64,000 nt of DNA. Source: Alphaproteobacteria bacterium (GTDB taxonomy: Bacteria; Pseudomonadota; Alphaproteobacteria; DSM-16000; Inquilinaceae). The notes beneath the pieces are model-generated. The model was not told the DNA's origin. It did no database searches and saw nothing but the letters and a program-made list of their open reading frames with translations. Location: contig JANQIX010000073.1 of the NCBI GenBank assembly GCA_028281925.1, forward strand, positions 25,386-89,385. The letters are read 5' to 3'. This document shows, one piece after another, positions 9,553 to 18,379 of the stretch (position 1 is its first letter; every line of letters begins with the position of its first letter). A program made the translations under genes and the position numbers.

Positions 9553-11159
9553 TGGCCCGGGCGCCGGGATCCGCGCTCCGTCATTTGTTCCCGCTGCTCG
9601 CAGGCTTTCTTCTGATCATCGCGTCCCCGCCGGCCGTCGCCGATCGGCTGGCCGAGATCCTTGAGCGCGGCATCCTGATCGCGGGCGTGAAGTCGGACTA
9701 CGCGCCCTTCGGCTCGCGCGATCCCGACGGCTCCATCGTGGGCTTCGATGTCGACGTCGCCCGCGGTTTCGCGGACCGGCTGGAGGTGGACCTGGAACTG
9801 GTGCCCGTCACAAGCACCGACCGATTGCAGCGGCTGCAGCGTGGCGATATCGACGTTGTGGTGGCCACGCTGGGCGACACGCGCGAACGACGCGCGCTCG
9901 TCACCATGGTCGAGCCGCAATACTACGGCGACGGCGCCAACCTGCTACTGCGCCCCGGCAGCCCTGTGACGACCTGGAATGACCTGCGCGGCCAGACCGT
10001 CTGCGGCGTGCAGGGATCGCTGTGGAACCGGCCGGCCGCCGAGCGCCTGCTGGTCGACGTCATCTCGTTCAACACCACGCGCGAGACGCGGCTGGCGTTG
10101 CGCGACGGCCAGTGCGCCGGCTGGCTCTATGACGAGGTCGCCCTGCTGCATGAGCTGGAGACGGGGGCGTGGCCGGATTACACGGTCAACCTGCCGACGA
10201 TGATGATGCTGCCCTGGGCCGTGGCCGTCACCAAGCAAGAGGCCGGCGGGCCGCTGGACCGGTTCCTCGGCGACACCATTGCCGAGTGGCATGAAACCGG
10301 ATGGCTGCGGGACCTGGAACAGCGCTGGGACCTACCGCCGTCGCCGTTTCTGCGCGAGGCGCACGAACTCTGGCGCGAGACGGATGAAGCCGGCGAACGA
10401 GCCTGTGGCCGAGACAACACGGGGATGTGGCCGGTCGAGTGCCGGGAGCTCGCGCTGGTCACGTCGACCGAGGTGGGCGGCCTGACCGGCCTGTCGCTGC
10501 TGATCCGCGAAACGACGGGACTGGACATCAGTGTCCTGCACGATCCCTTCGATCGATCTCTGTTCCTGGTCGGTTTGGCCCAGACCGTGGCACTCACCGT
10601 GGCCTGCACGGTCGCCAGCGTCGTTCTGGGCATAGGGCTCGGCTGGCTGATCCACCGCCGCGTTGCCGTTGTGAGGCCCGTGCTGCTGGGGGCTGCTGCA
10701 CTGCTGCGCATGACGCCACCACTTCTGCAGCTCTATGTGGTCTTCTTCGGCGTCGGCGCTCTGCTGGCGACGGCCGGCTTCACGATCGACGGGTTCGCCG
10801 TCGCCGTCCTGATCCTCTCGTTCTATGCCGGATCGGCCAATGCGGTGGCGTTTGCAGAGGCGGCCGATGTCGAAGCCAGGGACGAACATCGCCGGCTTCG
10901 CTTCAACCTCCACGACGTAAAGGGAGCATTCGCGCTGGCTTACGCCACGATCATGGGCAATTCGGTCAACGTCGTGAAGGCGACAGGCCTTGCAAGTACC
11001 ATTGCCGTGCCTGAGCTGATCCACGCCAGCACCTCCATCGTCGCCGACAAGGGCAACTCGGTCGCGATGATGAACATTCTGCTGGTCTGCTACTTCGCGC
11101 TGATCCTCATGACGGTGAAGGCGTTCCAGTTCCTGCAGAAGCGGGCGGTCAACCCGTGA
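9552..11159 (+). CDS. fused binding protein and permease of an amino-acid-type ABC importer
   Basis: A 535-residue protein. A signal peptide (about residues 1-30, ending PPAVAD) is followed by a complete family-3 solute-binding domain to about residue 265 (LAEILERGILIAGVKSDYAPFG at its start). A roughly 70-residue linker with two cysteines comes next, then a six-helix permease domain from about residue 335. The permease EAA region reads FAEAADVEARDEHRR, then FNLHDVKGAFALAYA. Such fusions are known in GlnPQ-type transporters. Start at 9552 by ATG overlapping the preceding TAA; an upstream in-frame reading from 9495 lies inside the methyltransferase gene. No ATPase gene is present nearby. Confidence 0.87.
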   Translation: MARAPGSALRHLFPLLAGFLLIIASPPAVADRLAEILERGILIAGVKSDYAPFGSRDPDGSIVGFDVDVARGFADRLEVDLELVPVTSTDRLQRLQRGDIDVVVATLGDTRERRALVTMVEPQYYGDGANLLLRPGSPVTTWNDLRGQTVCGVQGSLWNRPAAERLLVDVISFNTTRETRLALRDGQCAGWLYDEVALLHELETGAWPDYTVNLPTMMMLPWAVAVTKQEAGGPLDRFLGDTIAEWHETGWLRDLEQRWDLPPSPFLREAHELWRETDEAGERACGRDNTGMWPVECRELALVTSTEVGGLTGLSLLIRETTGLDISVLHDPFDRSLFLVGLAQTVALTVACTVASVVLGIGLGWLIHRRVAVVRPVLLGAAALLRMTPPLLQLYVVFFGVGALLATAGFTIDGFAVAVLILSFYAGSANAVAFAEAADVEARDEHRRLRFNLHDVKGAFALAYATIMGNSVNVVKATGLASTIAVPELIHASTSIVADKGNSVAMMNILLVCYFALILMTVKAFQFLQKRAVNP

Positions 11160-11896
11160 CGGCGGCAGAGATCGCGGATGTCCTGTGGACATGGACGCCC
11201 TACATGGCGGCCGGCTTCGTCTGGAACATCGTCCTGTCGGTGACCACCATGGCGATCGGCACGCCGGTCGGACTGATGCTGGCCTTCATGCGGGCATCGC
11301 CCCGCCGCCGCATCAGCCGTTCGGGAGAGCTGGCCACTGGGCTTGCGCGCAATCTGCCGACCTTCGTGATGCTGTTCTATCTGGCCTATGTGCTACCGCC
11401 GGAGTTCAAGGTTCTCGGAGAGACGGTCACGATCGCACCGTGGCTGAAGGCCTCTCTGGCGCTGGCGATCGCGGTGGCCGGCTTCGTCTCCGACAACGCG
11501 CTGCCGGCGATCCGCCATCTGCGTGCGCATGACACGCCGGCCGCCCTGCTGTTCGTGCCGGCCTGGACCAATTATTTCCTGATCATCGTAATGGCCTCCA
11601 GCACGGCCTCGGTGATTGGCGTGCCGGAGATCGTGCAGCGTGCCAACACGGTCGTGGGCGCCGTCGGCAACGTCGATGTGATGCTCTGGGTCTATCTCTA
11701 TGCGATGGTCTGGTTCTTTGCGGCGTGCTGGCCGCTGGCGCGGGCGATGCATGTGGTCCGCCGCCGGCTCAAGCACCATGCCGATGCAAGGCAGTCTCGC
11801 ATCGCTGGCGATGCGCCGTCCGCAGACGACGGATCGGGCGGCAATGGCGCGCGCGCCACACCAACATCTACCGTTCCGGCCGGTCACGCGCCATAG
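11156..11896 (+). CDS. ABC transporter permease, amino-acid type
   Basis: A 246-residue membrane protein with the HisM/GlnP fold. The first helix begins near residue 13 (MAAGFVWNIVLSVTTMAIGT). The EAA-type loop is degenerate (ISD-like FVSDNALPAIRHLRAHD). The tail is hydrophilic. Its GTG overlaps the stop of the fusion protein (GTGA), so the two permease domains very likely form the heterodimeric channel. The cognate ATPase must be encoded elsewhere or borrowed from another amino-acid transporter, since the next gene is a phosphatase. Confidence 0.85.
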   Translation: MTAAEIADVLWTWTPYMAAGFVWNIVLSVTTMAIGTPVGLMLAFMRASPRRRISRSGELATGLARNLPTFVMLFYLAYVLPPEFKVLGETVTIAPWLKASLALAIAVAGFVSDNALPAIRHLRAHDTPAALLFVPAWTNYFLIIVMASSTASVIGVPEIVQRANTVVGAVGNVDVMLWVYLYAMVWFFAACWPLARAMHVVRRRLKHHADARQSRIAGDAPSADDGSGGNGARATPTSTVPAGHAP

Positions 11897-11965
11897 TGGC
11901 AAGGTGGTCGAGCGACGGGCCGGCCATAACCTGAATTCGTCCCACGGCAACAACCGTATGGACCC

Positions 11966-13948
11966 ATGACGACACTGACCGCACGGCTGATCACGATCCT
12001 CACGGTGTGCCTGGGCCTCGCAATTGCCGGCGTCACCTTCGCCCTCGGCTATCTCGCCCGTAGCGCGCTGATCGAACAGGCGGAGGACCGCGCCCGGCTG
12101 GTGGCCGGGCTGATCTCGGAAAGCGCAAATCGGGCAGAGGTGGCGACGGCGGAGATCTATCGCATTCTTCGCCAAGAGCGGGAGGCGACGGCCGTCGCCA
12201 TCACGCACCTGTCGGAAGCGATGGCCGACATCCCCAATCCCGCGGTGCCATTGACGACCCATCTGGCGGAGATCGACGCGCGATCCGTGATCGACGATAT
12301 CTGGGTCGTCAACCGCTTCGAAGGCGTCGTTGCCCGCACGATCGGCGGATTGGGTGAGCCTGTTCTGGGCGACCTGTGGTCCGCCGGCATCAACCCGCGC
12401 GTGGCGGATCTGCTGACGTCCGGACAAAAATTCTCCATCGCCACCACGGCCGCCCCGCAGGGGGCGCTGGAAGAACCGATGCGGTATGTCGGTGTTCGCG
12501 GTGCCGAGGGCGAGGCCGTGCTTGTCGGCCGGCGGTCGGACCAGTACCGGGCGGTCCGCGATGCCGTCGGACTGCACACGACGCTGGAGTCGCTGTCCGG
12601 TATCGGGGCCTTCAACGGTGTCTGGGTCGTCAACGACCGCATGCGGGTGACCGCCTCTACGGACGACGCCGGCGAGCTTGACCACGAAGAGATCGAGCTT
12701 GCCGCTGACTCCATCCGGGAAGAAGAGGCGACGTCCAGCCTCGCGCCGAATGCGCTGCTTGTGGCAGCCCCAGTGCTGGACGGCAACGGCATCCCGATTG
12801 GCGCGTCTGTCATCAGCATGCCGCGGTCCTCGCTCGATACGCTGGTCAATGACACCCTGAAAGCGGGTGGCATCGCGGCCCTAGTAGCATTCCTCCTGGG
12901 CTCGCTGGTTGCCGCCCTGTTCGCCCGCCGGATCACCCGCCCCGTGGCGGCGCTCACACAGGCCGCTGCGGAGATCGATGCCCGCGCCTTCGAGCCGGAC
13001 TCTCTGAACACGATTTGCCGACGGAGCGACGAGCTGGGACATCTGGCGAGCGTGTTCCAGACCATGGCCCGCGACATGCAGGCCCGCGAAGACCACCTGG
13101 AAGGGCTGGTGCAGCAGCGCACGCAGGACCTGCAGGACAAGAACGCCCTCTTGGCCGAGGCGAACAACCGCATGGAAGCGGAACTGCAAATCGCCCGGTC
13201 TATGCAAGCGGCGATCCTGCCCCAGACCATGCCGAGCCATCCCAGCTATGCCGGCCGCGCCTTCATGACCCCGGCACTGGAGATGGCCGGGGACTTCTAT
13301 GACTTTTTCAGCATTACCGAAGACCGCCTTGGTCTGGTCATTGCCGATGTGTCGGGAAAGGGCGTCTCGGCGGCCTTCTTCATGGCGATCTGCCGCACCG
13401 TGCTGCAGTCGAGTGCCCGCGAACATATGTCGGCGGGCGAATGCCTGCGCGCGGTGAACGACATCCTATGCGAACAGAACCCCCTGACGCTGTTCGTGAC
13501 CGTGTTCTATGGGATTCTCGATGTGCAGACCGGCAAGGTCACCTATGCCAATGCCGGGCATAACCCGCCCTTGCGTGTGAAGCCCGACGGCACCGTGAAC
13601 ACGCTGCCGCTGACGGGCGGCATGGCCATGGGGATCATGCCCGATCTCGACTATCACGAAGCCTCCATCGAACTGGAGCCCGGCGACACGATCTTCCTCT
13701 ATACCGACGGCCTTTCAGAGGCGATGGACCGCGAGGGGCACGAGTTCACCGACGCCCGCCTCATGCAGTCGCTGTCGGCAAGTCACCGCCAGTCGCTGGA
13801 CGTCATGTTGGAAACGGTGACGGGTGCGGTGCACGACTTCGTCGGTGACGCACCGCAGTCCGACGACATCACCTGTCTGGTGCTGCGCTACCGCGGCGCG
13901 CCGACCCAAGAAGCCGACCAGCTCGAACCCATCGACTCGGCCGCCTGA
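11966..13948 (+). CDS. membrane sensor SpoIIE/PP2C-type serine phosphatase with HAMP domain
   Basis: A 660-residue membrane protein with TM1 at about residues 8-30, an extracytoplasmic sensor of roughly 265 residues, TM2 at about 298-320, HAMP to about 380, a short coiled coil and a SpoIIE/PP2C domain from about 440. Phosphatase motifs are MAGDFYDFF, DVSGKGVSAAFFMA, AGHNPP, LYTDGLSEA and QSDDITCLVLRY, with all metal-binding acidic residues kept. This domain plan is that of RsbU-like proteins that dephosphorylate anti-sigma antagonists in partner-switching systems. No antagonist or anti-sigma gene is adjacent. It starts 69 bases after the permease and may be in the same transcript, linking an outside signal to transport or stress control. 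Confidence 0.88.
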   Translation: MTTLTARLITILTVCLGLAIAGVTFALGYLARSALIEQAEDRARLVAGLISESANRAEVATAEIYRILRQEREATAVAITHLSEAMADIPNPAVPLTTHLAEIDARSVIDDIWVVNRFEGVVARTIGGLGEPVLGDLWSAGINPRVADLLTSGQKFSIATTAAPQGALEEPMRYVGVRGAEGEAVLVGRRSDQYRAVRDAVGLHTTLESLSGIGAFNGVWVVNDRMRVTASTDDAGELDHEEIELAADSIREEEATSSLAPNALLVAAPVLDGNGIPIGASVISMPRSSLDTLVNDTLKAGGIAALVAFLLGSLVAALFARRITRPVAALTQAAAEIDARAFEPDSLNTICRRSDELGHLASVFQTMARDMQAREDHLEGLVQQRTQDLQDKNALLAEANNRMEAELQIARSMQAAILPQTMPSHPSYAGRAFMTPALEMAGDFYDFFSITEDRLGLVIADVSGKGVSAAFFMAICRTVLQSSAREHMSAGECLRAVNDILCEQNPLTLFVTVFYGILDVQTGKVTYANAGHNPPLRVKPDGTVNTLPLTGGMAMGIMPDLDYHEASIELEPGDTIFLYTDGLSEAMDREGHEFTDARLMQSLSASHRQSLDVMLETVTGAVHDFVGDAPQSDDITCLVLRYRGAPTQEADQLEPIDSAA

Positions 13949-14472
13949 TGACCGGCACGCGACTGCTCTTTGACGAGACGCGGATCGCCGAGCGCGTCGA
14001 CGTGTTGGCCCGCGATGTGGTCGCCCAGGTCGGCACCAGCTTCGTCGTCGTTGGCCTATTGAAGGGCAGCTTCGTCTTCGTGGCCGACTTGGTGCGCGCA
14101 CTGGACCGGGCAGGAGCCGAGCCGCGCGTAGAGTTCATGCGGCTTTCCAGCTACGGCCTCGAGCGGCAGAGCTCCGGCGAGGTGCATCTGCTGGGTGACA
14201 TTCCCACCCACGTGGCGGGCAAGCGCATCCTATTGGTCGACGACATCGTCGATACTGGCCGATCGATCGCCTATGCCGTGGCCCTGCTACGCCAGCGTGA
14301 TGTTGCGGGCCTCTGGACCTGCGCCCTAGTCGATAAGCCCAGCCGGCGGGAGGTCGACATGACCACCGACTTCGTCGGCTTCACCGTCGACGACGTGTTC
14401 ATCGCCGGGTACGGCATCGATTATGCAGAGAAGTACCGTCACCTGCCCCATATCTGCGCGGTGGAGGATTGA
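13948..14472 (+). CDS. hpt: hypoxanthine/guanine phosphoribosyltransferase
   Basis: A 174-residue purine-salvage enzyme that transfers a 5-phosphoribosyl group from PRPP to hypoxanthine or guanine. The PRPP loop ILLVDDIVDTGRS (about residues 94-106) is textbook. The N-terminal LLKGSFVFVADLVRAL and C-terminal VDDVFIAGYGIDYAEKYRHLPHI elements of bacterial Hpt are present, and the length is normal. Its ATG overlaps the phosphatase stop (ATGA), an odd pairing for a housekeeping enzyme. Confidence 0.9.
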   Translation: MTGTRLLFDETRIAERVDVLARDVVAQVGTSFVVVGLLKGSFVFVADLVRALDRAGAEPRVEFMRLSSYGLERQSSGEVHLLGDIPTHVAGKRILLVDDIVDTGRSIAYAVALLRQRDVAGLWTCALVDKPSRREVDMTTDFVGFTVDDVFIAGYGIDYAEKYRHLPHICAVED

Positions 14473-14546
14473 CCCAACCAACCTTGAGATATTACCTCAG
14501 AAAAATTCCCTATCTGTCTATTTTATAACAATATTTTTCGTGTTGT

Positions 14547-15311
14547 TCAAACATCAGATACCCGCGCCAGGATCGCATCCAGCACCGGATTCAGTGTCTC
14601 GAACCAGCCAGTATCGGTCAGCGTCCGCAACGCCTGCTCGTTGAGGCCGCCCGGCGTCTGAGCTTCCGCGATCAGTGGTGCAAAGTCGTCCGCACCGTCC
14701 AATGCCTGTGCGATTGAGTGATAGAATCCCGCCGCATAGCTCCGCGCCGCACCGGGTTCGACGCCATGCCCCTCCGCCCAGGTCGCCGAGCGCTGCACCA
14801 GGGCATAGTATGGGGCAATCATCGCCGTCATCGCCCAGAGAACCTCAAACTGCCGCTCGTCGGGGACGGTCACCGGAGTGCCCAACGCACCCAGGAACGC
14901 CGCGAACTCCTCGTTGCCCGGGCAGACCAGAACCGGCCCGGACCGCCCAGCAACGGAGGGAAGCGTCAACGCTCGTACGAAAGAGCGTGCCGGGGCGGCA
15001 AGGCGCTGCAGCGCCGCCAACGGCACCATGGCCATGACGCTGATCACCCGGTGCTCTGCTCGGAACAGCAGGCCAGAGACCACGTCCTCCGCCATCGGCG
15101 GCCGGAGCGACAGTACCACCCAATCGCTGCCGTCCAGCACCGACTGGTTGTCCGGAGCGACCGAGACCTGGGGAAAACGGTCCGTCAGCCGCGCCGCCAC
15201 CTCCGCATTGCGTGGCGAAATCAGAATCGAACGCGGTGACAGTCCCGCCGAACACAATCCGGTCACCAGGGCTGAAGCAATCCGCCCCGTCCCAACAAAC
15301 CCGATACGCAC
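14547..15311 (-). CDS. pyrroline-5-carboxylate reductase family protein
   Basis: A 254-residue ProC-family dehydrogenase. The N-terminal Rossmann motif is GFVGTGRIASALVTGL, and the family's C-terminal signature appears as AQTPGGLNEQALRTL. Overall it is diverged from housekeeping ProC, so a proline role is not certain. It may reduce another cyclic imine or be a paralog. The ATG at 15311 begins MRIGFVGTG. The gene faces hpt tail to tail, with only a weak TGAG/CTCA stem (about 14482-14497) between them. Confidence 0.8.
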   Translation of the reverse strand: MRIGFVGTGRIASALVTGLCSAGLSPRSILISPRNAEVAARLTDRFPQVSVAPDNQSVLDGSDWVVLSLRPPMAEDVVSGLLFRAEHRVISVMAMVPLAALQRLAAPARSFVRALTLPSVAGRSGPVLVCPGNEEFAAFLGALGTPVTVPDERQFEVLWAMTAMIAPYYALVQRSATWAEGHGVEPGAARSYAAGFYHSIAQALDGADDFAPLIAEAQTPGGLNEQALRTLTDTGWFETLNPVLDAILARVSDV

Positions 15312-15392
15312 TGATACCTCTCTGCGCCAACCGCCCGATCAACAAACCCTGTCTAGGCCATCCGATCCGGCGGCGACAAGGAAAGGCGCCGA

Positions 15393-15848
15393 CTACTCCA
15401 CCGCCGCGTCGGTGAAGTTGCCCAGTGCACCGGTGATCCGTGCCAACACCTCGTCCTGGCCCTCAAGGCCATGGCGCTCTGCGAGGTAAGCAGGGTCGTT
15501 GTAGGCCAGGAAGACGTTGCCGTTCTCATCTTCGTAGGCCAGCGCCTTCTGCGGCAGATCGATGGCGACCGTCGGCGCCCCGTTCATCAGCGGCGTTCCC
15601 AGGTTCGGATTGCCGAAGATCAGCACCGTTGTCGGCCGCAGGCTCAGACCCGCGCTCTCAGCCCCGGCCGCGTGGTCGATGCGGGCAAAGATCGTCAAAC
15701 CGGCTTCCGACAAGGCACTTTCCAGTCTGTCGATCGTCTCGGTGACGGAATGATTGCTCTCTTTGACGATCACCCCCTCTGCGGCTTGCGCGCCGGCTGG
15801 CAGAAGAATGACGGCTGCAGTCAGCAGGATCGCGGCAAGTCTCGACAT
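15393..15848 (-). CDS. DUF302 domain protein, periplasmic
   Basis: A 151-residue exported protein. A Sec signal peptide covers residues 1-22 (ILLPAGAQAAEG). The mature domain matches the DUF302 pattern: SNHSVTETIDRLESALSEAGLTIFARIDHAAGA, then TTVLIFGNPNLGTPLM and PQKALAYEDENGNVFLAYNDP. DUF302 proteins are small periplasmic or cytosolic proteins of unknown biochemical function, often near oxidative-stress or metal genes. Here it is divergent from the ammonia-lyase gene. Confidence 0.85.
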   Translation of the reverse strand: MSRLAAILLTAAVILLPAGAQAAEGVIVKESNHSVTETIDRLESALSEAGLTIFARIDHAAGAESAGLSLRPTTVLIFGNPNLGTPLMNGAPTVAIDLPQKALAYEDENGNVFLAYNDPAYLAERHGLEGQDEVLARITGALGNFTDAAVE

Positions 15849-16047
15849 CGGTGGTCTCCCTCGTCGTCCGGGTGGCAGGTCTTGGCACCGCTAGATCTGG
15901 CGCGGCAGCCCGGCCGCCGCAAGCCTGAACAGCAAAGACGCACAACCGGCGCTCTTGACGGCACCCCGGATGCGATCCGATGTTGTCGGAGGGCCGAGGC
16001 CGCACATTGCCTCGCACCGTTCCCCGGCCGGCCCCGCATTGCCAGAG

Positions 16048-17265
16048 ATGCCGCCGCTCTTCGCCGATCTGCCCGTTGCACAGTTTGCCAATCCTACTGC
16101 GGCCGCGGGAAACCCCTATCTCGACCGCCATCGGGAGATCATCGACCGCCGCAAGTTCGAGAGCGCGTTCAGTCAGATCGCCGCATGGCCGGGCTATGTT
16201 CCAACGCCGCTGATCCAGCTTGAAGGGCTGGCCAGCGAGCTTGGCATTCGCGACCTCTGGTACAAGGACGAAAGCGCACGCTTCGGCCTCGGCAGCTTCA
16301 AGGCCCTGGGCGGCGCCTATGCCGTGCTGCGGCAGTTGACCCGGATCGCGGAAGAGCGTCTCGGCCACGCGGTCGACGCCGCTGGTCTGGCTGCGGGCGA
16401 AGACAGCGGCGTGGTCGGCGATGTCACAGTCGCCTGCGCTACCGACGGCAACCATGGCCTATCCGTTGCCTGGGGCGCCCAGATCTTCGGCTGCCGCGCC
16501 GTCATTCTGGTGCATGAAAATGTCAGCGAGGCCCGCATGGCCGCCATCCGGCGGTACGGGGCGGAGGTCCGGCGTGTCCCGGGCAACTACGACGACAGCG
16601 TGCGGATGGCCGATCGACAGGCCAGCGCCAACAACTGGATCGTCGTGTCCGACACATCGTATCCCGGCTATGTCGAGATCCCGAAAGACGTCATGCAGGG
16701 TTACACCGTCATGGCGGACGAGATCCTGTCGCAACTCCCGGCCGCCACCCTGCCGACGCATGTCTTCGTGCAGGCCGGGGTCGGCGGCTTGGCCGCCGCC
16801 GTGTGCGGCCATTTCTGGGAGGCTTTGGGGCCGCGGCGCCCGCGCCTGATCGTGGTGGAGCCCGACCATGCGGCCTGCCTGTTCGCCAGCGCGCGCGCCA
16901 GCCGCCCGACGCGCATAAGGGGCGCGCTCGATACGGTCATGGCGGGGCTGGCCTGCGGCGACCCGTCACGGCTTGCCTGGGATATCCTTCACGACGGTGC
17001 CGACCACTTTCTGACCCTTCCCGATGCCGCGGTGGCACCGGTGATGAGGCTCCTGTTCGACGGTGTTGCCGGGGGGCCGCGCATCGTGGCCGGGGAAAGT
17101 GCCGTTGCCGGGCTGGCCGCCCTGATCGCCGCCACTGCGCAACCGACCCTCACCGATCAACTCGGCTTGGCGCCTGACAGCCGTGTGCTGGTTCTGGGTA
17201 CGGAGGGCGCGACGGACCCGGAACAGTTCCAGCGCCTGACTGGCCGGCAGGCGAGCGAAAGATAG
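16048..17265 (+). CDS. diaminopropionate ammonia-lyase
   Basis: A 405-residue PLP enzyme of the fold-II group that breaks 2,3-diaminopropionate into pyruvate and two ammonia. The PLP lysine lies in RFGLGSFKALGGAYA, substrate and cofactor contacts in CATDGNHGLSVAWGA, and the glycine loop in FVQAGVGGLAAAV. Length from the ATG at 16048 fits the family (E. coli YgeX about 398). In-frame TTG (15955) and ATG (15970) starts would add 26-31 residues without likeness. The protein may let the cell use diaminopropionate or detoxify related amino acids; no catabolic partner gene adjoins it. Confidence 0.88.
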   Translation: MPPLFADLPVAQFANPTAAAGNPYLDRHREIIDRRKFESAFSQIAAWPGYVPTPLIQLEGLASELGIRDLWYKDESARFGLGSFKALGGAYAVLRQLTRIAEERLGHAVDAAGLAAGEDSGVVGDVTVACATDGNHGLSVAWGAQIFGCRAVILVHENVSEARMAAIRRYGAEVRRVPGNYDDSVRMADRQASANNWIVVSDTSYPGYVEIPKDVMQGYTVMADEILSQLPAATLPTHVFVQAGVGGLAAAVCGHFWEALGPRRPRLIVVEPDHAACLFASARASRPTRIRGALDTVMAGLACGDPSRLAWDILHDGADHFLTLPDAAVAPVMRLLFDGVAGGPRIVAGESAVAGLAALIAATAQPTLTDQLGLAPDSRVLVLGTEGATDPEQFQRLTGRQASER

Positions 17266-17433
17266 ATCCCAGGCCTCAACGCAAGGGGTGCGGTTCAGCT
17301 TGTCGCCCCCTGGGCCGCGGTGGTAGGACAGTGCCGGCAAGCCGGGTACATCGGATTTAGTCGGCGCCGGCGGCCGAAACGAACGCGACCGCACATTTCA
17401 GTCGCACTTCGGCAAGGGGTTGGAGAGGGTTTC

Positions 17434-18357
17434 GTGCTTTCGGAAGCGTTGTCGGCGAAGTTTCTGCTGCTCTACACGTTCATCCTCTCCGCTGTGTTTG
17501 TTCACTACCGGGGAAAGGAACGGCATAAGTTCACGCGCCAGTTGACCGACCATTCCACCTTCATGGCGCCGATCAACTGCTTCATGTACCTGTTCTCTGC
17601 GGTTCCGAACAAGCCGATCCTGGATATGGCCGGGTTTCCGGACATCAAGCCCCTGCGGGACAACTGGCAGACGATCCGTGACGAGGCCCTTGCTCTCTTT
17701 GAAGAAGGCGAAATCAAGCGGTCAGAGAGTTATGACGATCTTGCATTTAATTCTTTCTTCAAGAAGGGATGGACGCGCTATTATTTGAAATGGTATGAGG
17801 AGTTTTATCCTTCCGCCGTCGAATCTTGCCCGAAGACTATTGAACTTCTGAAGCAAGTTCCTTCGCTGAACGCGGCAATGTTCACCGTTCTGCCGCCGGG
17901 CAGCGAGCTGGTGCGCCATCGCGACCCCTATGCCGGATCGCTGCGGTACCATCTGGGCTTGGTCACGCCAAACGACGATGCTTGCCGCATCTACATCGAC
18001 GGCACGCCCTATAGCTGGCGCGACGGCGAAGACATCGTGTTCGATGAGACCTATATCCACCGCGCGATGAACGAGACCGATCAGCATCGGCTGATCCTGT
18101 TCTGCGACATCACCCGGCCGATGCGGTACCGCTTCGCCGATGCGGTCAATCGCTTCTTCTGCCGCCGCCTGCTGCGGGCCGCTGCGACGAAGAACCAGAG
18201 CGGTGAGCGCGTCGGCATGCTGAACCGGCTGTTCGGATACATTTATCCGCTACGACTCAAGGCGAAGGCCCTGAAGAAGAGAAATCGCAAGCTTTATTAT
18301 GCGTTGAAATATCTCCAATTCGGCTCGATCTTCTTTCTCATCTTCTACTTCCTCTGA
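17434..18357 (+). CDS. LpxO-like aspartyl/asparaginyl beta-hydroxylase family dioxygenase
   Basis: A 307-residue Fe(II)/2-oxoglutarate dioxygenase. Hydrophobic segments lie at the N-terminus (AKFLLLYTFILSAVFVHY) and at the extreme C-terminus (FGSIFFLIFYFL). The iron ligands are the His and Asp of RHRDPYAG and a distal His in the ETYIHRAMNETDQHR region, as in LpxO, which 2-hydroxylates lipid A secondary acyl chains at the inner membrane. I set the start at GTG 17434, preceded by GGAGAGGG; a reading from 17320 adds 38 Arg-rich residues. The next gene is O-antigen-ligase-like, which supports an envelope role. Confidence 0.85.
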   Translation: MLSEALSAKFLLLYTFILSAVFVHYRGKERHKFTRQLTDHSTFMAPINCFMYLFSAVPNKPILDMAGFPDIKPLRDNWQTIRDEALALFEEGEIKRSESYDDLAFNSFFKKGWTRYYLKWYEEFYPSAVESCPKTIELLKQVPSLNAAMFTVLPPGSELVRHRDPYAGSLRYHLGLVTPNDDACRIYIDGTPYSWRDGEDIVFDETYIHRAMNETDQHRLILFCDITRPMRYRFADAVNRFFCRRLLRAAATKNQSGERVGMLNRLFGYIYPLRLKAKALKKRNRKLYYALKYLQFGSIFFLIFYFL

Positions 18358-18379
18358 TCCGTTGACGCGGTGATCGGTA

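Noticed and set aside
15955..16047. Longer start for diaminopropionate ammonia-lyase at TTG 15955 or ATG 15970
   Set aside because: The added residues have no family resemblance, and the ATG at 16048 gives normal length.
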